A DNA stretch of 64,000 nucleotides from the NCBI RefSeq assembly GCF_021726475.1, contig NZ_JAKJRU010000008.1, positions 124,001 through 188,000 of the forward strand, given 5' to 3'. Origin of the DNA: Pseudomonas oligotrophica (GTDB taxonomy: Bacteria; Pseudomonadota; Gammaproteobacteria; Pseudomonadales; Pseudomonadaceae). Shown here in pieces: positions 1 to 10,854 of this stretch (the first letter of the stretch is position 1; every line of letters starts with the position of its first letter). The notes below the pieces were generated by a model. The model had not been told where the DNA came from. It did no database searches and worked only from the letters and a program-made list of their open reading frames with translations. The position numbers and the translations under genes are program-made.

Positions 1-744
1 GTCAACCTCGAGGCGCTGCCAGCGCCGGCCGGCACGCTGCCGGTGGTGCTCGGCCCGGGCTGGTCCGGCGTGCTGCTGCACGAGGCGGTGGGCCACGGCC
101 TGGAAGGCGATTTCAACCGCAAGGGCAGCTCGGCCTACAGCGGGCGCATCGGCGAGCGGGTCGCCTCGCCCCTGTGCACGATCGTCGACGACGGCACCCT
201 GGCCAACCGCCGTGGCTCGCTGAGCGTGGACGACGAAGGCACGCCCACCCAGTGCACCACGCTGATCGAGAACGGCGTGCTCAAGGGCTACATGCAGGAC
301 AAGCTCAACGCCCGGCTGATGGGCGTGGCGGCGACTGGCAACGGCCGTCGCGAGTCCTACGCGCACCTGCCGATGCCGCGCATGACCAATACCTACATGC
401 TGGCCGGCGAGAGCGAGCCGGAGGAAATCATCCGCTCGGTGAAGAAGGGCATCTACTGCGCCAACCTCGGCGGCGGCCAGGTGGACATCACCAGCGGCAA
501 GTTCGTCTTCTCCACCAGCGAGGCCTATCTGATCGAGGACGGCCGCATCACCGCGCCGGTCAAGGGCGCGACCCTGATCGGCAATGGCCCGGAAGCCATG
601 AGCCGCGTGTCCATGGTCGGCAACGACCTGGCGCTGGACAGCGGTGTCGGCACCTGCGGCAAGGATGGCCAGTCGGTGCCGGTCGGCGTCGGCCAGCCGA
701 CCCTGAAGATCGATGGCATCACGGTCGGCGGGACCGGCGCGTGA
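1..744 (+). CDS. tldD: TldD metalloprotease, C-terminal part (5' end outside window)
   Basis: The reading frame is open from base 1 to the TGA at 742-744, so the gene starts upstream of the window; about 247 C-terminal codons are present. The zinc-protease motif HEAVGH is encoded at about 79-96, and the conserved C-terminal glycine-rich segment with [14 protein letters not shown] is intact. TldD with its paralogue PmbA/TldE forms a heterodimeric cytosolic protease that degrades unfolded peptides and, in other bacteria, matures microcin B17 and affects CcdA turnover. Its partner PmbA is encoded 650 bp downstream on the same strand with darP between them on the opposite strand. The family assignment is strong; only the N-terminus is missing. 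Confidence 0.97.
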   Translation, partial: VNLEALPAPAGTLPVVLGPGWSGVLLHEAVGHGLEGDFNRKGSSAYSGRIGERVASPLCTIVDDGTLANRRGSLSVDDEGTPTQCTTLIENGVLKGYMQDKLNARLMGVAATGNGRRESYAHLPMPRMTNTYMLAGESEPEEIIRSVKKGIYCANLGGGQVDITSGKFVFSTSEAYLIEDGRITAPVKGATLIGNGPEAMSRVSMVGNDLALDSGVGTCGKDGQSVPVGVGQPTLKIDGITVGGTGA

Positions 745-745
745 G

Positions 746-767
746 CCGCGCCGGCCGCTCGGCGCGG
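746..767. terminator. Hairpin between convergent tldD and darP
   Basis: CCGCGCC (746-752) pairs perfectly with GGCGCGG (761-767) around an 8-nt loop. It occupies the short gap between the two convergent stop codons. A short T-rich stretch follows on the plus strand but no strong U-run, so termination is likely but inferred. Confidence 0.4.
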
Positions 768-768
768 T

Positions 769-1290
769 CTATTTCAGGCCGCGCTTGATCTCGTCGAGCT
801 CGCGGATGTACTTGAACACCTTGCGCGCGGCCGCCGGCGGCTTGTTGTGGGCCGCCTCGTGCTGGGCATGGCGCACCAGGCTGCGCAGGTGCTGGCGGTC
901 GGCATCGGGAAACTCGGCGACGAACGCCTCCAGCGCCTCGTCGTTGCCGGCAATCAGGCGATCGCGCCAGCGCTCCAGGGCGTGGAAGCGCTCGTTGTAC
1001 TGGCGGGTGGAGGCGTCGACCTGGTCGACCAGCGCCAGGATCGCCTCGACATCCTGGTCGCGCATCAACCGGCCGATGTACTGGATGTGGCGCTTGCGGG
1101 CGATGTGCGCCTTGTGTTTCGGCGCATCGGCCAGCGCCTTCTGCAGGGTATCGGACAGCGGCAGGCGCGCAAGCAGCTCGGGCTTGAGCGTGGTCAGCCG
1201 CTCGCCGAGATCCTGCAGCGCCTGCAGTTCGCGCTTGACCTGCGACTTGCTTTTTTCGCCGAGCGGGTCGGTATCGGGGTAGTCAGACAT
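769..1290 (-). CDS. darP: Ribosome-associated protein DarP (YjgA, DUF615)
   Basis: A 173-residue charged, helical protein of the DUF615/YjgA family, which in E. coli binds late 50S subunit precursors and promotes 50S assembly. The start is taken as the ATG at 1288-1290 (product begins [17 protein letters not shown]), because the longer upstream open frame runs antisense through pmbA and is a high-GC shadow. Conserved blocks are [17 protein letters not shown] near the N-terminus and [12 protein letters not shown] about residue 85. It sits between tldD and pmbA, as in other pseudomonads, convergent with tldD. Confidence 0.95.
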   Translation of the reverse strand: MSDYPDTDPLGEKSKSQVKRELQALQDLGERLTTLKPELLARLPLSDTLQKALADAPKHKAHIARKRHIQYIGRLMRDQDVEAILALVDQVDASTRQYNERFHALERWRDRLIAGNDEALEAFVAEFPDADRQHLRSLVRHAQHEAAHNKPPAAARKVFKYIRELDEIKRGLK

Positions 1291-1392
1291 GAAAACTAGG
1301 GTCCAATCGGGAAGTGCGGGCCATGATAGCAGCAGCTCGGGTATGCGACCGCCGGTTGCCGGGCCTGGGCGTTGAATGGTTTGGGAGTGCTT

Positions 1393-2739
1393 ATGAGCGA
1401 AGTTGAGGGAATCGGGCCGCAGGCGCTGCCCGGGTTGCAGGAGCGGGTCGCGCAGATCATCGACGAGGCGCGGCGGCAGGGCGCCAGCGCCTGCGAGGTG
1501 TCCGTCTCGCTGGAGCAGGGGCTGTCGACCACGGTGCGCCGTGGCGAGGTCGAGACGGTCGAATTCAACCGCGACCAGGGCTTCGGCATCACGCTCTACG
1601 TGGGCCAGTGCAAGGGCTCGGCCAGCACCACCGGCAGCGGCCCGCAGGCCATCCGCGAGACAGTCGCGGCCGCACTGGCCATCGCTCGCCATGCCTCGGA
1701 GGACACCTATGCCGGCCTGGCGGATGCCGCGCTGATGGCGCGCGAGCTGCCGGAGCTCGATCTCTACCACCCGTGGCAGATCAGCCCCGAGCAGGCCATC
1801 GAGCAGGCGCTGACCTGCGAGGCGGCGGCATTCGCCAGCGACCCGCGCATCCGCAATGCCGATGGCACCAGCCTCAACACCCACCAGGGCTGCCGGGCCT
1901 ATGGCAACAGCAACGGCTTCATCGGCAGCTATTGCAGCACCCGCCACAGCCTGAGCTGCGTGATGATCGCCGAGGCGGACGGGCAGATGCAGCGTGACTA
2001 TTTCTACGACGTCAACCGCATCGGCCAGGCGCTGCTCGATCCGACGAGCATCGGCCGGCGCGCTGCCGAGCGTGCCGTGCGGCGCCTGGGCGCGCGGCCG
2101 GTGCCAACCTGCGAAGTGCCGGTGCTGTTCTCCGCGGAGCTGGCCACCGGGCTGTTCGGCCACTTCCTCGCGGCGATCTCCGGGGCGAACCTGTACCGCA
2201 AGGCATCCTACCTGGAGGATTCGCTGGGGCAGGTCCTGTTCCCCGAGTGGCTGACCCTCGACGAGCGGCCGCATATTCAACGGGCGCTGGGCAGTGCCGC
2301 CTACGACGGCGACGGCCTGGCGACCTACGCCAAGCCGTTCGTGGAGAACGGGCGGTTGCTGTCCTATGTGCTGGGCACCTATTCGGGTCGCAAGCTGGGC
2401 ATGGCCAGCACTGCCAATGCCGGCGGCGTGCACAACCTGTTCGTCAGCCACGGCGACGAGGACCAGGCCGCGCTGATCCGCCGCATGGGCCGTGGCCTGC
2501 TGGTCACCGAACTGATGGGGCAGGGCCTCAACCTGGTGACCGGCGACTACTCGCGCGGTGCCGGCGGCTACTGGGTGGAGAACGGCGAGATCCAGTTCCC
2601 GGTGCAGGAGGTGACCATCGCCGGCAACCTGCGCGACATGTTCCGACAGATCGTCGCGGTCGGCAGCGATGTGGAGACGCGCAGCAACATCCGCAGTGGC
2701 TCGGTACTGCTCGAGCGGATGACCGTGGCCGGCAGCTGA
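1393..2739 (+). CDS. pmbA: PmbA/TldE, non-catalytic partner of TldD protease
   Basis: A 448-residue TldE/PmbA-family protein. It shares the TldD fold but lacks the HExxxH zinc motif, as expected for the regulatory subunit of the TldD-TldE heterodimer. The ATG at 1393 is chosen over the in-frame ATG at 1372 because GGGAG lies 5 nt before it and homologues begin near MSEVEG. Conserved features include the N-terminal [11 protein letters not shown] region and the C-terminal [15 protein letters not shown] segment. It is convergent with ptsO. Confidence 0.96.
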   Translation: MSEVEGIGPQALPGLQERVAQIIDEARRQGASACEVSVSLEQGLSTTVRRGEVETVEFNRDQGFGITLYVGQCKGSASTTGSGPQAIRETVAAALAIARHASEDTYAGLADAALMARELPELDLYHPWQISPEQAIEQALTCEAAAFASDPRIRNADGTSLNTHQGCRAYGNSNGFIGSYCSTRHSLSCVMIAEADGQMQRDYFYDVNRIGQALLDPTSIGRRAAERAVRRLGARPVPTCEVPVLFSAELATGLFGHFLAAISGANLYRKASYLEDSLGQVLFPEWLTLDERPHIQRALGSAAYDGDGLATYAKPFVENGRLLSYVLGTYSGRKLGMASTANAGGVHNLFVSHGDEDQAALIRRMGRGLLVTELMGQGLNLVTGDYSRGAGGYWVENGEIQFPVQEVTIAGNLRDMFRQIVAVGSDVETRSNIRSGSVLLERMTVAGS

Positions 2740-2789
2740 CGGCCGCCTGGCGCTGTCCCGGCCGGCAAGGTTCGGCGGGGCAGCGGCAG

Positions 2790-3062
2790 CTACTCGCCTT
2801 CTTCGAAGTAGTCCTCGATGAGCGCGACCAGCGCGTCCAGCGCCTGGTCTTCCTGCTCACCTTCGGTGCTCAGCCAGATGCTGGTGCCCTTGCCGGCGGC
2901 GAGCATCATCACCGCCATGATGTTCTTGCCGTCGACCAGGCTCGCAGCGTCGCGGCCGATGCGAATGGCGCACGGATAGCGGGTCGCCACGCCGACGAAC
3001 TTGGCGGCCGCGCGGGCGTGCAGGCCGAGCTTGTTGATGATGGTGATTTCGCGCGAGGGCAT
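2790..3062 (-). CDS. ptsO: Nitrogen-PTS phosphocarrier NPr (HPr-like)
   Basis: A 90-residue HPr-fold protein with the active-site histidine H15 in [10 protein letters not shown]. NPr takes phosphate from EI-Ntr (PtsP) and passes it to EIIA-Ntr (PtsN); the relay regulates nitrogen, potassium and polymer metabolism rather than transporting sugar. It is the last gene of the minus-strand rpoN block, 14 bp after rapZ. The C-terminus is acidic (EDYFEEGE). Confidence 0.95.
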   Translation of the reverse strand: MPSREITIINKLGLHARAAAKFVGVATRYPCAIRIGRDAASLVDGKNIMAVMMLAAGKGTSIWLSTEGEQEDQALDALVALIEDYFEEGE

Positions 3063-3076
3063 CGGTCTGGAGGTTC

Positions 3077-3931
3077 CTAGAGGTCGCGGTGGCGAACCTG
3101 CAGATTCTTGAGCGGTTCGCGCAGGGCCTGCCCGAGGCGCTCGGCCAGGTAGACCGAGCGATGATGACCGCCGGTGCAGCCGATCGCCACCGTGACGTAG
3201 GCGCGGTTGCTGGCAGCGAAGCGCGGCAGCCATTTGCTCAGGTAGGCGTGGATGTCCTGGAACAGCTCCTCGACGTCGGGCTGCGCCGCCAGGTAGTCGA
3301 TAACCGGCTGGTCGAGGCCGGAGAAGTCGCGCAACTCGGCTTTCCAGTAGGGGTTGGGCAGGCAGCGCACGTCGAACACCAGGTCGGCGTCCACCGGCAT
3401 GCCGCGCTTGAAGCCGAACGACTCGATGAGGAACGCCGTGCCCGGCTCCGGCTTGTTCAGCAGGCGCAGCTTCAGGGTGTCGCGCAGCTGGTAGAGATTC
3501 AGGTGCGTGGTGTCGATCTTCAGGTCGGCGTGGTCGGCGATGGCTGCGAGCAGCTGTTCCTCGTCACGGATCGCCTCGGCCAGCGAGCGGGTCTCGTTGG
3601 TCAGCGGATGCCGGCGACGGGTCTCGGAGAAGCGCTTGAGCAGGGTGTCGTCGTCGGCGTCGAGGTAGAGCACGTCGCACTGGATATGCCGCGCGCGGAC
3701 TTCCTGCAGCAGCTCGGGGAAGCGCTTGAGCTGGCTCGGCAGGTTGCGTGCATCGATCGATACGGCAGCCTGCGGCTGCAGCAGCTCGGTGTGCAACAGG
3801 GCGCGCTCGGCGAGCTCGGGCAGCAGGCCCGCCGGCAGGTTGTCGATGCAGTAGAAACCGTTGTCCTCGAGCACGTCCAGCGCCGTGCTCTTGCCCGAAC
3901 CGGATCGACCGCTGACGATGATCAGGCGCAT
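3077..3931 (-). CDS. rapZ: RNase adapter / nucleotide-binding protein RapZ
   Basis: 284 residues with a Walker A motif GRSGSGKS at residues 8-15 and the conserved C-terminal [16 protein letters not shown] near residue 250. In E. coli RapZ binds the sRNA GlmZ and presents it to RNase E, coupling it to glucosamine-6-phosphate level; in pseudomonads the RNA target is not established. The gene begins one base after ptsN ends, indicating tight co-transcription with the nitrogen PTS. Confidence 0.96.
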   Translation of the reverse strand: MRLIIVSGRSGSGKSTALDVLEDNGFYCIDNLPAGLLPELAERALLHTELLQPQAAVSIDARNLPSQLKRFPELLQEVRARHIQCDVLYLDADDDTLLKRFSETRRRHPLTNETRSLAEAIRDEEQLLAAIADHADLKIDTTHLNLYQLRDTLKLRLLNKPEPGTAFLIESFGFKRGMPVDADLVFDVRCLPNPYWKAELRDFSGLDQPVIDYLAAQPDVEELFQDIHAYLSKWLPRFAASNRAYVTVAIGCTGGHHRSVYLAERLGQALREPLKNLQVRHRDL

Positions 3932-4396
3932 TCAGTGCCCGTTCTGAACGTCGACCACTACCTGGTAGAGGTTCTCGCTGGTAGAGGCCTGGCGCAGCCG
4001 TGCCCGCACGTCCTCGCGGTCGAGCATGCTGGCGATCTGGCGGAGCAGTTCGAGGTGCTCGTCGGTGGCGGCCTGGGGTACCAGCAGCACGAACAGCAGG
4101 TCGACCGGCTCGCCGTCGATGGCATCGAAGTCCACCGGCGACTCCAGGCGCAGCACCGCACTGACCGGCGCGCTGCAGCCGACCATGCGGCAGTGGGGGA
4201 TGGCGATGCCGTTGCCGAAGCCCGTGGAGCCGAGCTTCTCGCGGGCGACCAGGCTTTCGAAGATGGCTTGGGATTCGAGGTCGGGCAGGTCCTGGGCGAT
4301 GACCCGGGCGATCTGCTCCAGTACGCGCTTCTTGCTGCCGCCCGGGACGTTCACCAGGGAACGTCCGGGGGTCAGGATGTTTTCGAGTCGGATCAT
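3932..4396 (-). CDS. ptsN: Nitrogen-PTS enzyme IIA (PtsN)
   Basis: A 154-residue EIIA-Ntr protein of the mannitol/fructose IIA fold. The phosphorylated histidine is H68 in the motif GIAIPHCR. It is the end acceptor of the PtsP-NPr phosphorelay and acts as a cytosolic regulator. It lies directly between hpf and rapZ in the conserved rpoN-hpf-ptsN-rapZ-ptsO order. Confidence 0.97.
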   Translation of the reverse strand: MIRLENILTPGRSLVNVPGGSKKRVLEQIARVIAQDLPDLESQAIFESLVAREKLGSTGFGNGIAIPHCRMVGCSAPVSAVLRLESPVDFDAIDGEPVDLLFVLLVPQAATDEHLELLRQIASMLDREDVRARLRQASTSENLYQVVVDVQNGH

Positions 4397-4401
4397 GTCG
4401 G

Positions 4402-4710
4402 TCAGCGGGCAACGACACCTTGGGAATGGTCGAGCTGTTTTTCCTTGTGCTTGATCAGCTGGCGATCAAGCTTGTCGACCAAGAGGTCGATGGCGGCGTA
4501 CATGTCTTCGTGTTCGGAGTTGGCTACCACTTCGCGGCCGGCGATGTGCAGCGTGCCTTCGGCTTTCTGCTTGAGCTTCTCTACCTGCAGGAACACCTGG
4601 ACGCTGATGATGCGGTCGAAATGGCGGGACAGCCGCTCGAACTTCTCCTCGACATAGTTGCGCAGGGCATCGGTCACTTCCAGATGAAGACCGCTGATAT
4701 TGATTTGCAT
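4402..4710 (-). CDS. hpf: Ribosome hibernation-promoting factor HPF (short form)
   Basis: A 102-residue protein of the sigma-54 modulation/YfiA family that binds the 30S decoding region and promotes inactive 100S ribosome dimers in stationary phase. The start is the ATG at 4708-4710, preceded by a GGAG ribosome binding site; a longer in-frame ATG upstream has no support from the family. The length matches the short gammaproteobacterial form without the C-terminal dimerisation domain. It is 81 bp downstream of rpoN. Confidence 0.96.
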   Translation of the reverse strand: MQINISGLHLEVTDALRNYVEEKFERLSRHFDRIISVQVFLQVEKLKQKAEGTLHIAGREVVANSEHEDMYAAIDLLVDKLDRQLIKHKEKQLDHSQGVVAR

Positions 4711-4791
4711 ACTGCTTCTCCTTGTTGCCTTCTGCAGAAGAGGCAGACACACCGGTCTGCCATCGAAACCTTCCGAGCTCGCCGTGTTCGC

Positions 4792-6297
4792 CTACAGACC
4801 CTTGCGTTCGCTCGACGGCGCGATGCCCAGCGATTCCCGATACTTCGCCACGGTACGGCGTGCTACCTGGATGCCTTGTGCTTCCAGTAAACCAGCGATC
4901 TTGCTGTCGCTCAACGGCTTTTTCGGGTTTTCCGCGGCCACCAGTTTCTTGATGATCGCGCGGATTGCCGTGGACGAGCATTCGCCTCCTTCGGCGGTGC
5001 TCACGTGGCTGGAGAAGAAATATTTCAGTTCGTAAATCCCGCGCGGGGTGTGCATGTATTTCTGCGTGGTGACCCGCGAGATGGTCGATTCGTGCATGCC
5101 TACCGCTTCGGCGATGTCGTGCAGCACCAGGGGCTTCATCGCCTCCTCGCCGTGCTCGAGGAAGCCGCGCTGGTGCTCGACGATCTGGGTCGCCACCTTC
5201 ATCAGCGTCTCGTTGCGGCTCTGCAGGCTCTTGATGAACCAGCGCGCTTCCTGCAGCTGGTTGCGCATGAAGGTGTTGTCGGCGCTGGTGTCGGCACGCT
5301 TGACGAAGCCGGCGTACTGCGGATTGACCCGCAGGCGCGGCATCGCTTCCTGGTTGAGTTCGACCAGCCAGCGTCCGTTGTGCTTGCGCACGATCACGTC
5401 CGGGACGACATATTCCGGCTCGCTGGCCTCGATCTGCGAGCCGGGGCGCGGATTGAGCGACTGCACCAGCTCGATGACCTGGCGCAGTTCGTCTTCCTTG
5501 AGCTTCATGCGGCGCATCAGCGCGCTGTAGTCGCGATTGCCGAGCACGTCGAGATAGTCGCCCACCAGGCGCTGGGCCTCGGTGAGCCAGGGAGTATTAG
5601 CCGGTAGCTGGCGCAGCTGCAGCAGCAGGCATTCGCGCAAATCGCGCGCGCCGATGCCGGCCGGCTCGAACTGCTGGATGCGGTGCAGCACGACCTGCAC
5701 CTCGTCCAGTTCGATGCCCAGTTCCGGGTCGATCGAGGCGAGGATGTCGTCCAGGCTCTCCTCGAGATAGCCCTGGTCGTTGATGCCGTCGATGATCGAG
5801 GTGGCGATCAGGCGATCGGTGTCGCTCATGGGCGTCAGGTTCAGCTGCCAGAGCAGGTGCGCCTGCAGACTGAGGCCGGTGGGCGTGCGGGTGGTGAAGT
5901 CCCACTCGTCATCGTCGCTGGCCGGCAGGCTGCTGGCGCTGGTCTGGTAGACGTCTTCCCAGGCGGTGTCCACCGGCAGCTCGCTGGGGATGCGCTCGCT
6001 CCACTCGTTCTCGTCGAGGCTGTCGCTCGAGTGGCTGCTTTCCTCGTAGTGGTTGTCGAGCTGGCGCTGTTCGCCTTCGGCGCTGGCGCTGGTGGATTCG
6101 CTGGCCTCGGCCATGGGGTCGGCGCCGTCGTAGTCGTCGCCGTCCTCCTCGCGTTCGAGCATCGGATTGGAATCCAGGGCTTCCTGAATTTCCTGCTGCA
6201 GATCCAGCGTGGAGAGCTGGAGCAATCGAATGGCCTGTTGCAGCTGAGGGGTCATGGTCAGCTGCTGGCCCATCTTCAGGACTAGCGATGGTTTCAT
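4792..6297 (-). CDS. rpoN: RNA polymerase sigma-54 factor RpoN
   Basis: 501 residues with the expected architecture: glutamine- and leucine-rich region I (first 50 residues, with [19 protein letters not shown]), an acidic region II, the core-binding domain, and the C-terminal RpoN box [10 protein letters not shown] at about 479-488 that contacts the -24 element. It drives enhancer-dependent promoters; one clear target, the pilA promoter, is in this window at 24506-24521. A 146-bp gap with little obvious structure separates it from lptB. Confidence 0.98.
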   Translation of the reverse strand: MKPSLVLKMGQQLTMTPQLQQAIRLLQLSTLDLQQEIQEALDSNPMLEREEDGDDYDGADPMAEASESTSASAEGEQRQLDNHYEESSHSSDSLDENEWSERIPSELPVDTAWEDVYQTSASSLPASDDDEWDFTTRTPTGLSLQAHLLWQLNLTPMSDTDRLIATSIIDGINDQGYLEESLDDILASIDPELGIELDEVQVVLHRIQQFEPAGIGARDLRECLLLQLRQLPANTPWLTEAQRLVGDYLDVLGNRDYSALMRRMKLKEDELRQVIELVQSLNPRPGSQIEASEPEYVVPDVIVRKHNGRWLVELNQEAMPRLRVNPQYAGFVKRADTSADNTFMRNQLQEARWFIKSLQSRNETLMKVATQIVEHQRGFLEHGEEAMKPLVLHDIAEAVGMHESTISRVTTQKYMHTPRGIYELKYFFSSHVSTAEGGECSSTAIRAIIKKLVAAENPKKPLSDSKIAGLLEAQGIQVARRTVAKYRESLGIAPSSERKGL

Positions 6298-6443
6298 GGC
6301 AGAGGACTTCTAACCTTTGATGCCGGCGCCTGCGCGCCCGTTCCTGATCGCGGGCGCCGCGGGCGCCTCGGGGAAAGCAAATTATATGCCTGCCTTCGAA
6401 GCCCTTGCCTAGGCCTGATTGTCGATTTGGCTGAAAGAAACGC

Positions 6444-7168
<725 letters not shown>

Positions 7169-7169
<1 letters not shown>

Positions 7170-7714
7170 TATTGGGCCTGCTCCGCGGGCTGGTCCTTCT
7201 TGCGCGGCTGGATGACCATGTCCACGCGCGGGCGCGGCGTGGTCACGTCGGCATTGGTGGCGCGGCCGGCGTTGACGATCTGGCGGCGGGTGTCGTAGAC
7301 GATCTTCTCGCCTTCGAAGGTGTTGCCTTCCTGGACGACCTTCGCCTGGTCGATGAGCACGATGCGCTCGTTGGCCGCGAAGTACTGGATGGTCAGGCCG
7401 TAGGCCTTGACGATTTCCTTGTCCACCGCCGGCTTCTGCTCGTAGTAGGCCGGCTTGCCGATGGAGGTGAAGACCTCGACATCGCCGCTGTCGTTCTGGG
7501 TGATGGTCACGGTGTCGCCGGTGATCTTCATGCTGCCCTGGGTGATGACCACGTCGCCGCGATAGACCGCGACGCCCTGGCGGTCGTCCAGCTCGGCGGA
7601 GTCGGCCTGCACGCGAATCGGCTGGTCGCGATCCTCGGGAAGTGCCCAGGCGCTGCTGCCGAGCAGGAAGGCGCTCAAACCGAGCAGGAGGGGGAGAGTC
7701 TTAACGCAGCTCAT
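7169..7714 (-). CDS. lptA: Periplasmic LPS-bridge protein LptA
   Basis: 181 residues with a signal peptide ending at about AWA (residue 24), then the OstA/LptA beta-jellyroll ([19 protein letters not shown]). It polymerises across the periplasm to carry LPS from LptC to LptD. The start overlaps lptC by 14 bases. The C-terminal tail is lysine- and proline-rich. Confidence 0.96.
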
Positions 7715-8273
7715 GCTGGCCTCTTACGTTGGACAGCAGGAGCATCCTGCCGTCATCCAGGTACGCTTTCATTCCGGTCGCGGTGGTGACGCCGTTGGCG
7801 GCGACGATTCTAACGGCTTGGCGGGTCTCGGCGTAATCCTTCTCCGGCCAGACCGTCATGCGGCTGCTGGTCACCACGGTGGGGCGGCCCTTGGCATCGG
7901 TGCGCTCGACCACCACCTTGTCGATCAGCTCGACCTGCTCGCCGCCGGGCGAGACCTCGCCGCGCTCGCTGCTGACATGCCAGGGCAGTTCGCTGCCGCG
8001 GTAGGCCAGCAAGTCCGGGCGGGTGAGCAGGCTGGTGTCGCTGGCCTTGAGATGCTCCATCCGCTCGCTGCGCAACTCGTAGTGGCGCTTGCCGTCGGGC
8101 TGGAACTGCACGGTGCGGGCATTGACCACGTAGAAGTCCACGTCGGGCTCGGCGGTGGCCGCCTGCGGCGGCTCCTGCATGAAGCTCTCGGGGCGGATGT
8201 TCCAGTAGCCCACCGCCACCAGCAGGGCGGCGATCAACCCCAGCAGCAAGGGGAAGCGAAGCTTGCGCAGCAT
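7701..8273 (-). CDS. lptC: LPS export protein LptC
   Basis: 190 residues, a single N-terminal membrane anchor (about residues 7-24) and a periplasmic LptC/YrbK domain. It receives LPS from LptBFG and hands it to LptA. It is located 10 bp after kdsC and overlaps lptA, in the family-typical kdsD-kdsC-lptC-lptA-lptB order. Confidence 0.95.
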   Translation of the reverse strand: MLRKLRFPLLLGLIAALLVAVGYWNIRPESFMQEPPQAATAEPDVDFYVVNARTVQFQPDGKRHYELRSERMEHLKASDTSLLTRPDLLAYRGSELPWHVSSERGEVSPGGEQVELIDKVVVERTDAKGRPTVVTSSRMTVWPEKDYAETRQAVRIVAANGVTTATGMKAYLDDGRMLLLSNVRGQHELR

Positions 8274-8283
8274 CGTGGTGTCC

Positions 8284-8808
8284 TCAGAGGTAGGCGGCCT
8301 GGGCCGCTTCGAGGTTGCCCTGGGCTTCGAGGATCAGCTCGCAGAACTCGCGAGCGGCGCCCTCGCCGCCGCGAGCGCGGGTAACTCCGTGGGCATGCTG
8401 GCGGACGAAGGCATCGGCGCTGGCTACCGCCATGCCGAGGCCGACGCGGCGAATCACCGGCAGATCCGGCAGATCGTCGCCCAGATAGGCGACCTGAGCA
8501 TAGTTCAGCTCGAGTTCGGCGAGCAGTTCGTCGAGCACTACCAGCTTGTCCTCGCGGCCCTGGTAGAGGTGCTGGATGCCAAGGTTCTGCGCGCGGCGCT
8601 CGACCACCGGGGTCTTGCGCCCGCTGATGATTGCGGTGCGCACGCCGGAGTTGATCAGCATCTTGATGCCGTGGCCATCCAGGGTGTTGAAGGTCTTGAA
8701 TTCGCTGCCATCGGTGAGGAAGTACAGGCGGCCGTCGGTCAGCACGCCGTCGACGTCGAAGATGGCCAGGCGCACGTTGCGCGCGCGTTCGAGCAGTTCG
8801 GTGTGCAT
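8284..8808 (-). CDS. kdsC: KDO-8-phosphate phosphatase KdsC
   Basis: 174 residues, HAD superfamily without a large cap. The catalytic DxD motif is D18 and D20 in FDVDGVLTDG, and the late acidic motif is GDDLPD near residue 110. It removes phosphate from KDO-8-P in LPS core synthesis. The start ATG at 8806-8808 overlaps the kdsD stop by one base. Confidence 0.96.
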   Translation of the reverse strand: MHTELLERARNVRLAIFDVDGVLTDGRLYFLTDGSEFKTFNTLDGHGIKMLINSGVRTAIISGRKTPVVERRAQNLGIQHLYQGREDKLVVLDELLAELELNYAQVAYLGDDLPDLPVIRRVGLGMAVASADAFVRQHAHGVTRARGGEGAAREFCELILEAQGNLEAAQAAYL

Positions 8809-9782
8809 CACAGCACCCCCGCGCGCAGCAGGTCGTGCATGTTCAGTGCGCCGACCGGGCGGTCCTGCTCGTCGACCACCACCAGGGCGTTGATCTTGTG
8901 ATCCTCCATGATCTTCAGCGCCTCGGCGGCGAGCATGTCGGGTGTCGCGGTCTTGCCGTGCACGGTCATCACCTGCTCGATCCGCGCCTGCTGGAAGTCG
9001 ATGCCCTTGTCCAGGGTGCGGCGCAGGTCGCCGTCGGTGAAGATGCCGGCCAGGCGGCCGTCGGGCTCCAGCACCACGGTCATGCCCAGGCCCTTCTGCG
9101 TCATCTCCAGCAGGGCATCGCGCAGCGGCGTGCCGCGCGATACGCCTGGCAGGCGCTCGCCGCTGTGCATGACATGCTCGACCTTGAGCAGCAGGCGCCG
9201 GCCCAGGGCGCCACCGGGGTGGGAGAAGGCGAAGTCCTCGGCGGTGAAGCCGCGCGCCTCGAGCAGGGCGATGGCCAGGGCATCGCCGAGCACCAGGCTG
9301 GCGGTGGTGGAGGAGGTCGGCGCCAGGTTCAGCGGGCAGGCTTCCACCGCGACGCTGGCGTCGAGGTTCACCGCCGCGGCCTTGGCCAGCACCGAGTCCG
9401 GGTTGCCGGTCATGCTGATGAGGGTGATGCCCAGGCGCTTGATCAGCGGCAGCAGGGTGACGATCTCGCTGGTGGTGCCGGAGTTGGACAGCGCCAGCAC
9501 CAGGTCGTCGCGGGTGATCATGCCCATGTCGCCATGGCTGGCTTCGGCGGGGTGGACGAAGAAGGCCGCGGTGCCGGTGCTTGCCAGCGTGGCGGCGATC
9601 TTGTTGCCGATGTGGCCCGACTTGCCCATGCCGACCACCACCACGCGCCCCTTGCAGGCGAGGATCAGCTGGCAGGCGCGCTCGAAGCGCTCGTCGATGC
9701 GCTCTTTGAGCTGCTCGACCGCTTCGATTTCCATGGAGATGGTCCGCAGGGCGGTTTCGATCAGGCGGGCTGGCTTGGGCAT
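8808..9782 (-). CDS. kdsD: Arabinose-5-phosphate isomerase KdsD
   Basis: 324 residues: an N-terminal SIS sugar-isomerase domain (about 40-175, containing GMGKSGHIGNKIAATLAS) followed by two CBS domains (about 205-322). It interconverts ribulose-5-phosphate and arabinose-5-phosphate, the first committed precursor of KDO. It is the first gene of the minus-strand LPS block and is divergent from mlaF. Confidence 0.96.
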   Translation of the reverse strand: MPKPARLIETALRTISMEIEAVEQLKERIDERFERACQLILACKGRVVVVGMGKSGHIGNKIAATLASTGTAAFFVHPAEASHGDMGMITRDDLVLALSNSGTTSEIVTLLPLIKRLGITLISMTGNPDSVLAKAAAVNLDASVAVEACPLNLAPTSSTTASLVLGDALAIALLEARGFTAEDFAFSHPGGALGRRLLLKVEHVMHSGERLPGVSRGTPLRDALLEMTQKGLGMTVVLEPDGRLAGIFTDGDLRRTLDKGIDFQQARIEQVMTVHGKTATPDMLAAEALKIMEDHKINALVVVDEQDRPVGALNMHDLLRAGVL

Positions 9783-9814
9783 GGTCGTAGGCGAGGGCGA
9801 ATGAAAAGCCGCGG

Positions 9815-9820
9815 ATTATA
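9815..9820 (-). promoter_or_regulatory. Candidate -10 element of the kdsD promoter
   Basis: On the minus strand the sequence reads TATAAT, a perfect -10 hexamer, 33 bp upstream of the kdsD start. No good -35 hexamer is seen at 16-18 bp spacing, so the promoter call rests on the -10 and position only. Confidence 0.4.
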
Positions 9821-9921
9821 CCGGGAATTGCGCCTGGGCTCATCGGAAAAGTCATGGGTGCAGAAGCCATGCCTGGCCGGCGCCAAGCTGGCCCTTGCAG
9901 CGCTCGGCTCTGGCTGGCGTG

Positions 9922-9950
9922 TTGGGGTGGGCTGGGGGCGGTGCTATAGT
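9922..9950 (+). promoter_or_regulatory. Predicted sigma-70 promoter of mlaFEDCB
   Basis: TTGGGG (9922-9927) and TATAGT (9945-9950) are separated by 17 bp. It lies 88 bp upstream of the mlaF start in the divergent kdsD-mlaF gap. The -10 is strong and the -35 moderate. Confidence 0.55.
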
Positions 9951-10038
9951 GCGCGCCGCCAAAAGGGTCAGCGCCCAACGTAACCCCGATCGATCGGGGG
10001 CCGTCTGATGCATGTCGGATGGTTCGCAAGGAGACCAG

Positions 10039-10854
10039 ATGAGCGCCAGCAACGCCTACGCCGTGGAATTGAAGGGGGTGACCTTCACGCGCGGCGAAAG
10101 GGCCATTTTCGATAACGTCGACATCGCCATCCCGCGCGGCAAGGTCACGGCCATCATGGGGCCGTCCGGCTGCGGCAAGACCACCCTGCTGCGGCTGGTG
10201 GCCGCGCAACTGATGCCCACGGCCGGCGAGGTCTGGGTCGCCGGGCAGAACCTGCCTTCGCTGTCGCGCTCCGAGCTGTTCGACATGCGCAAGCAGATGG
10301 GCGTGCTGTTCCAGAGCGGCGCCCTGTTCACCGATCTGGACGTGTTCGAGAACGTCGCCTTCCCGCTGCGCGTGCACACCCGCCTGCCGGAGGAGATGAT
10401 TCGCGACATCGTGCTGATGAAGCTGCAGGCCGTCGGCCTGCGCGGCGCCGTCGAGCTGATGCCCGACGAGCTGTCCGGCGGCATGAAGCGCCGGGTCGCG
10501 CTGGCCCGCGCCATCGCCCTGGACCCGCAGATCCTCATGTACGACGAGCCGTTCGCCGGCCAGGACCCGATCGCCATGGGCGTGCTGGTGCGCCTGATCC
10601 GCCTGCTCAACGATGCGCTGGGCATCACCAGCATCGTCGTCTCCCACGACCTGGCCGAGACCGCGAGCATCGCCGACTACATCTATGTCATCGGCGACGG
10701 GCAGGTGCTCGGCCACGGCGTGCCGGGCGAGCTGATGGAATCGGACAACCCGCGCATCCGCCAGTTCATGCAGGGCGCGGCTGACGGTCCGGTGCCGTTC
10801 CATTTCCCCGCCCCGGCCTATGTCGACGATCTGCTGGGAGGTGCCGATGCGTAA
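10039..10854 (+). CDS. mlaF: Phospholipid transport ATPase MlaF (Ttg2A)
   Basis: 271 residues. Walker [10 protein letters not shown] at 41-49, signature [14 protein letters not shown], Walker B and D-loop region [10 protein letters not shown]. It is the ATPase of the MlaFEDB inner-membrane complex that moves phospholipids between the outer and inner membranes. The ATG at 10039 is preferred over the ATG at 10012 because AAGGAG sits 5 nt upstream and homologues start at MSA. It overlaps mlaE by 8 bases. Confidence 0.96.
   Translation: MSASNAYAVELKGVTFTRGERAIFDNVDIAIPRGKVTAIMGPSGCGKTTLLRLVAAQLMPTAGEVWVAGQNLPSLSRSELFDMRKQMGVLFQSGALFTDLDVFENVAFPLRVHTRLPEEMIRDIVLMKLQAVGLRGAVELMPDELSGGMKRRVALARAIALDPQILMYDEPFAGQDPIAMGVLVRLIRLLNDALGITSIVVSHDLAETASIADYIYVIGDGQVLGHGVPGELMESDNPRIRQFMQGAADGPVPFHFPAPAYVDDLLGGADA

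Noticed and set aside
769..2451. 560-codon minus-strand ORF extending darP upstream
   Set aside because: The extra N-terminal 387 codons are antisense to pmbA and read as low-complexity high-GC sequence; the family start is the ATG at 1290.
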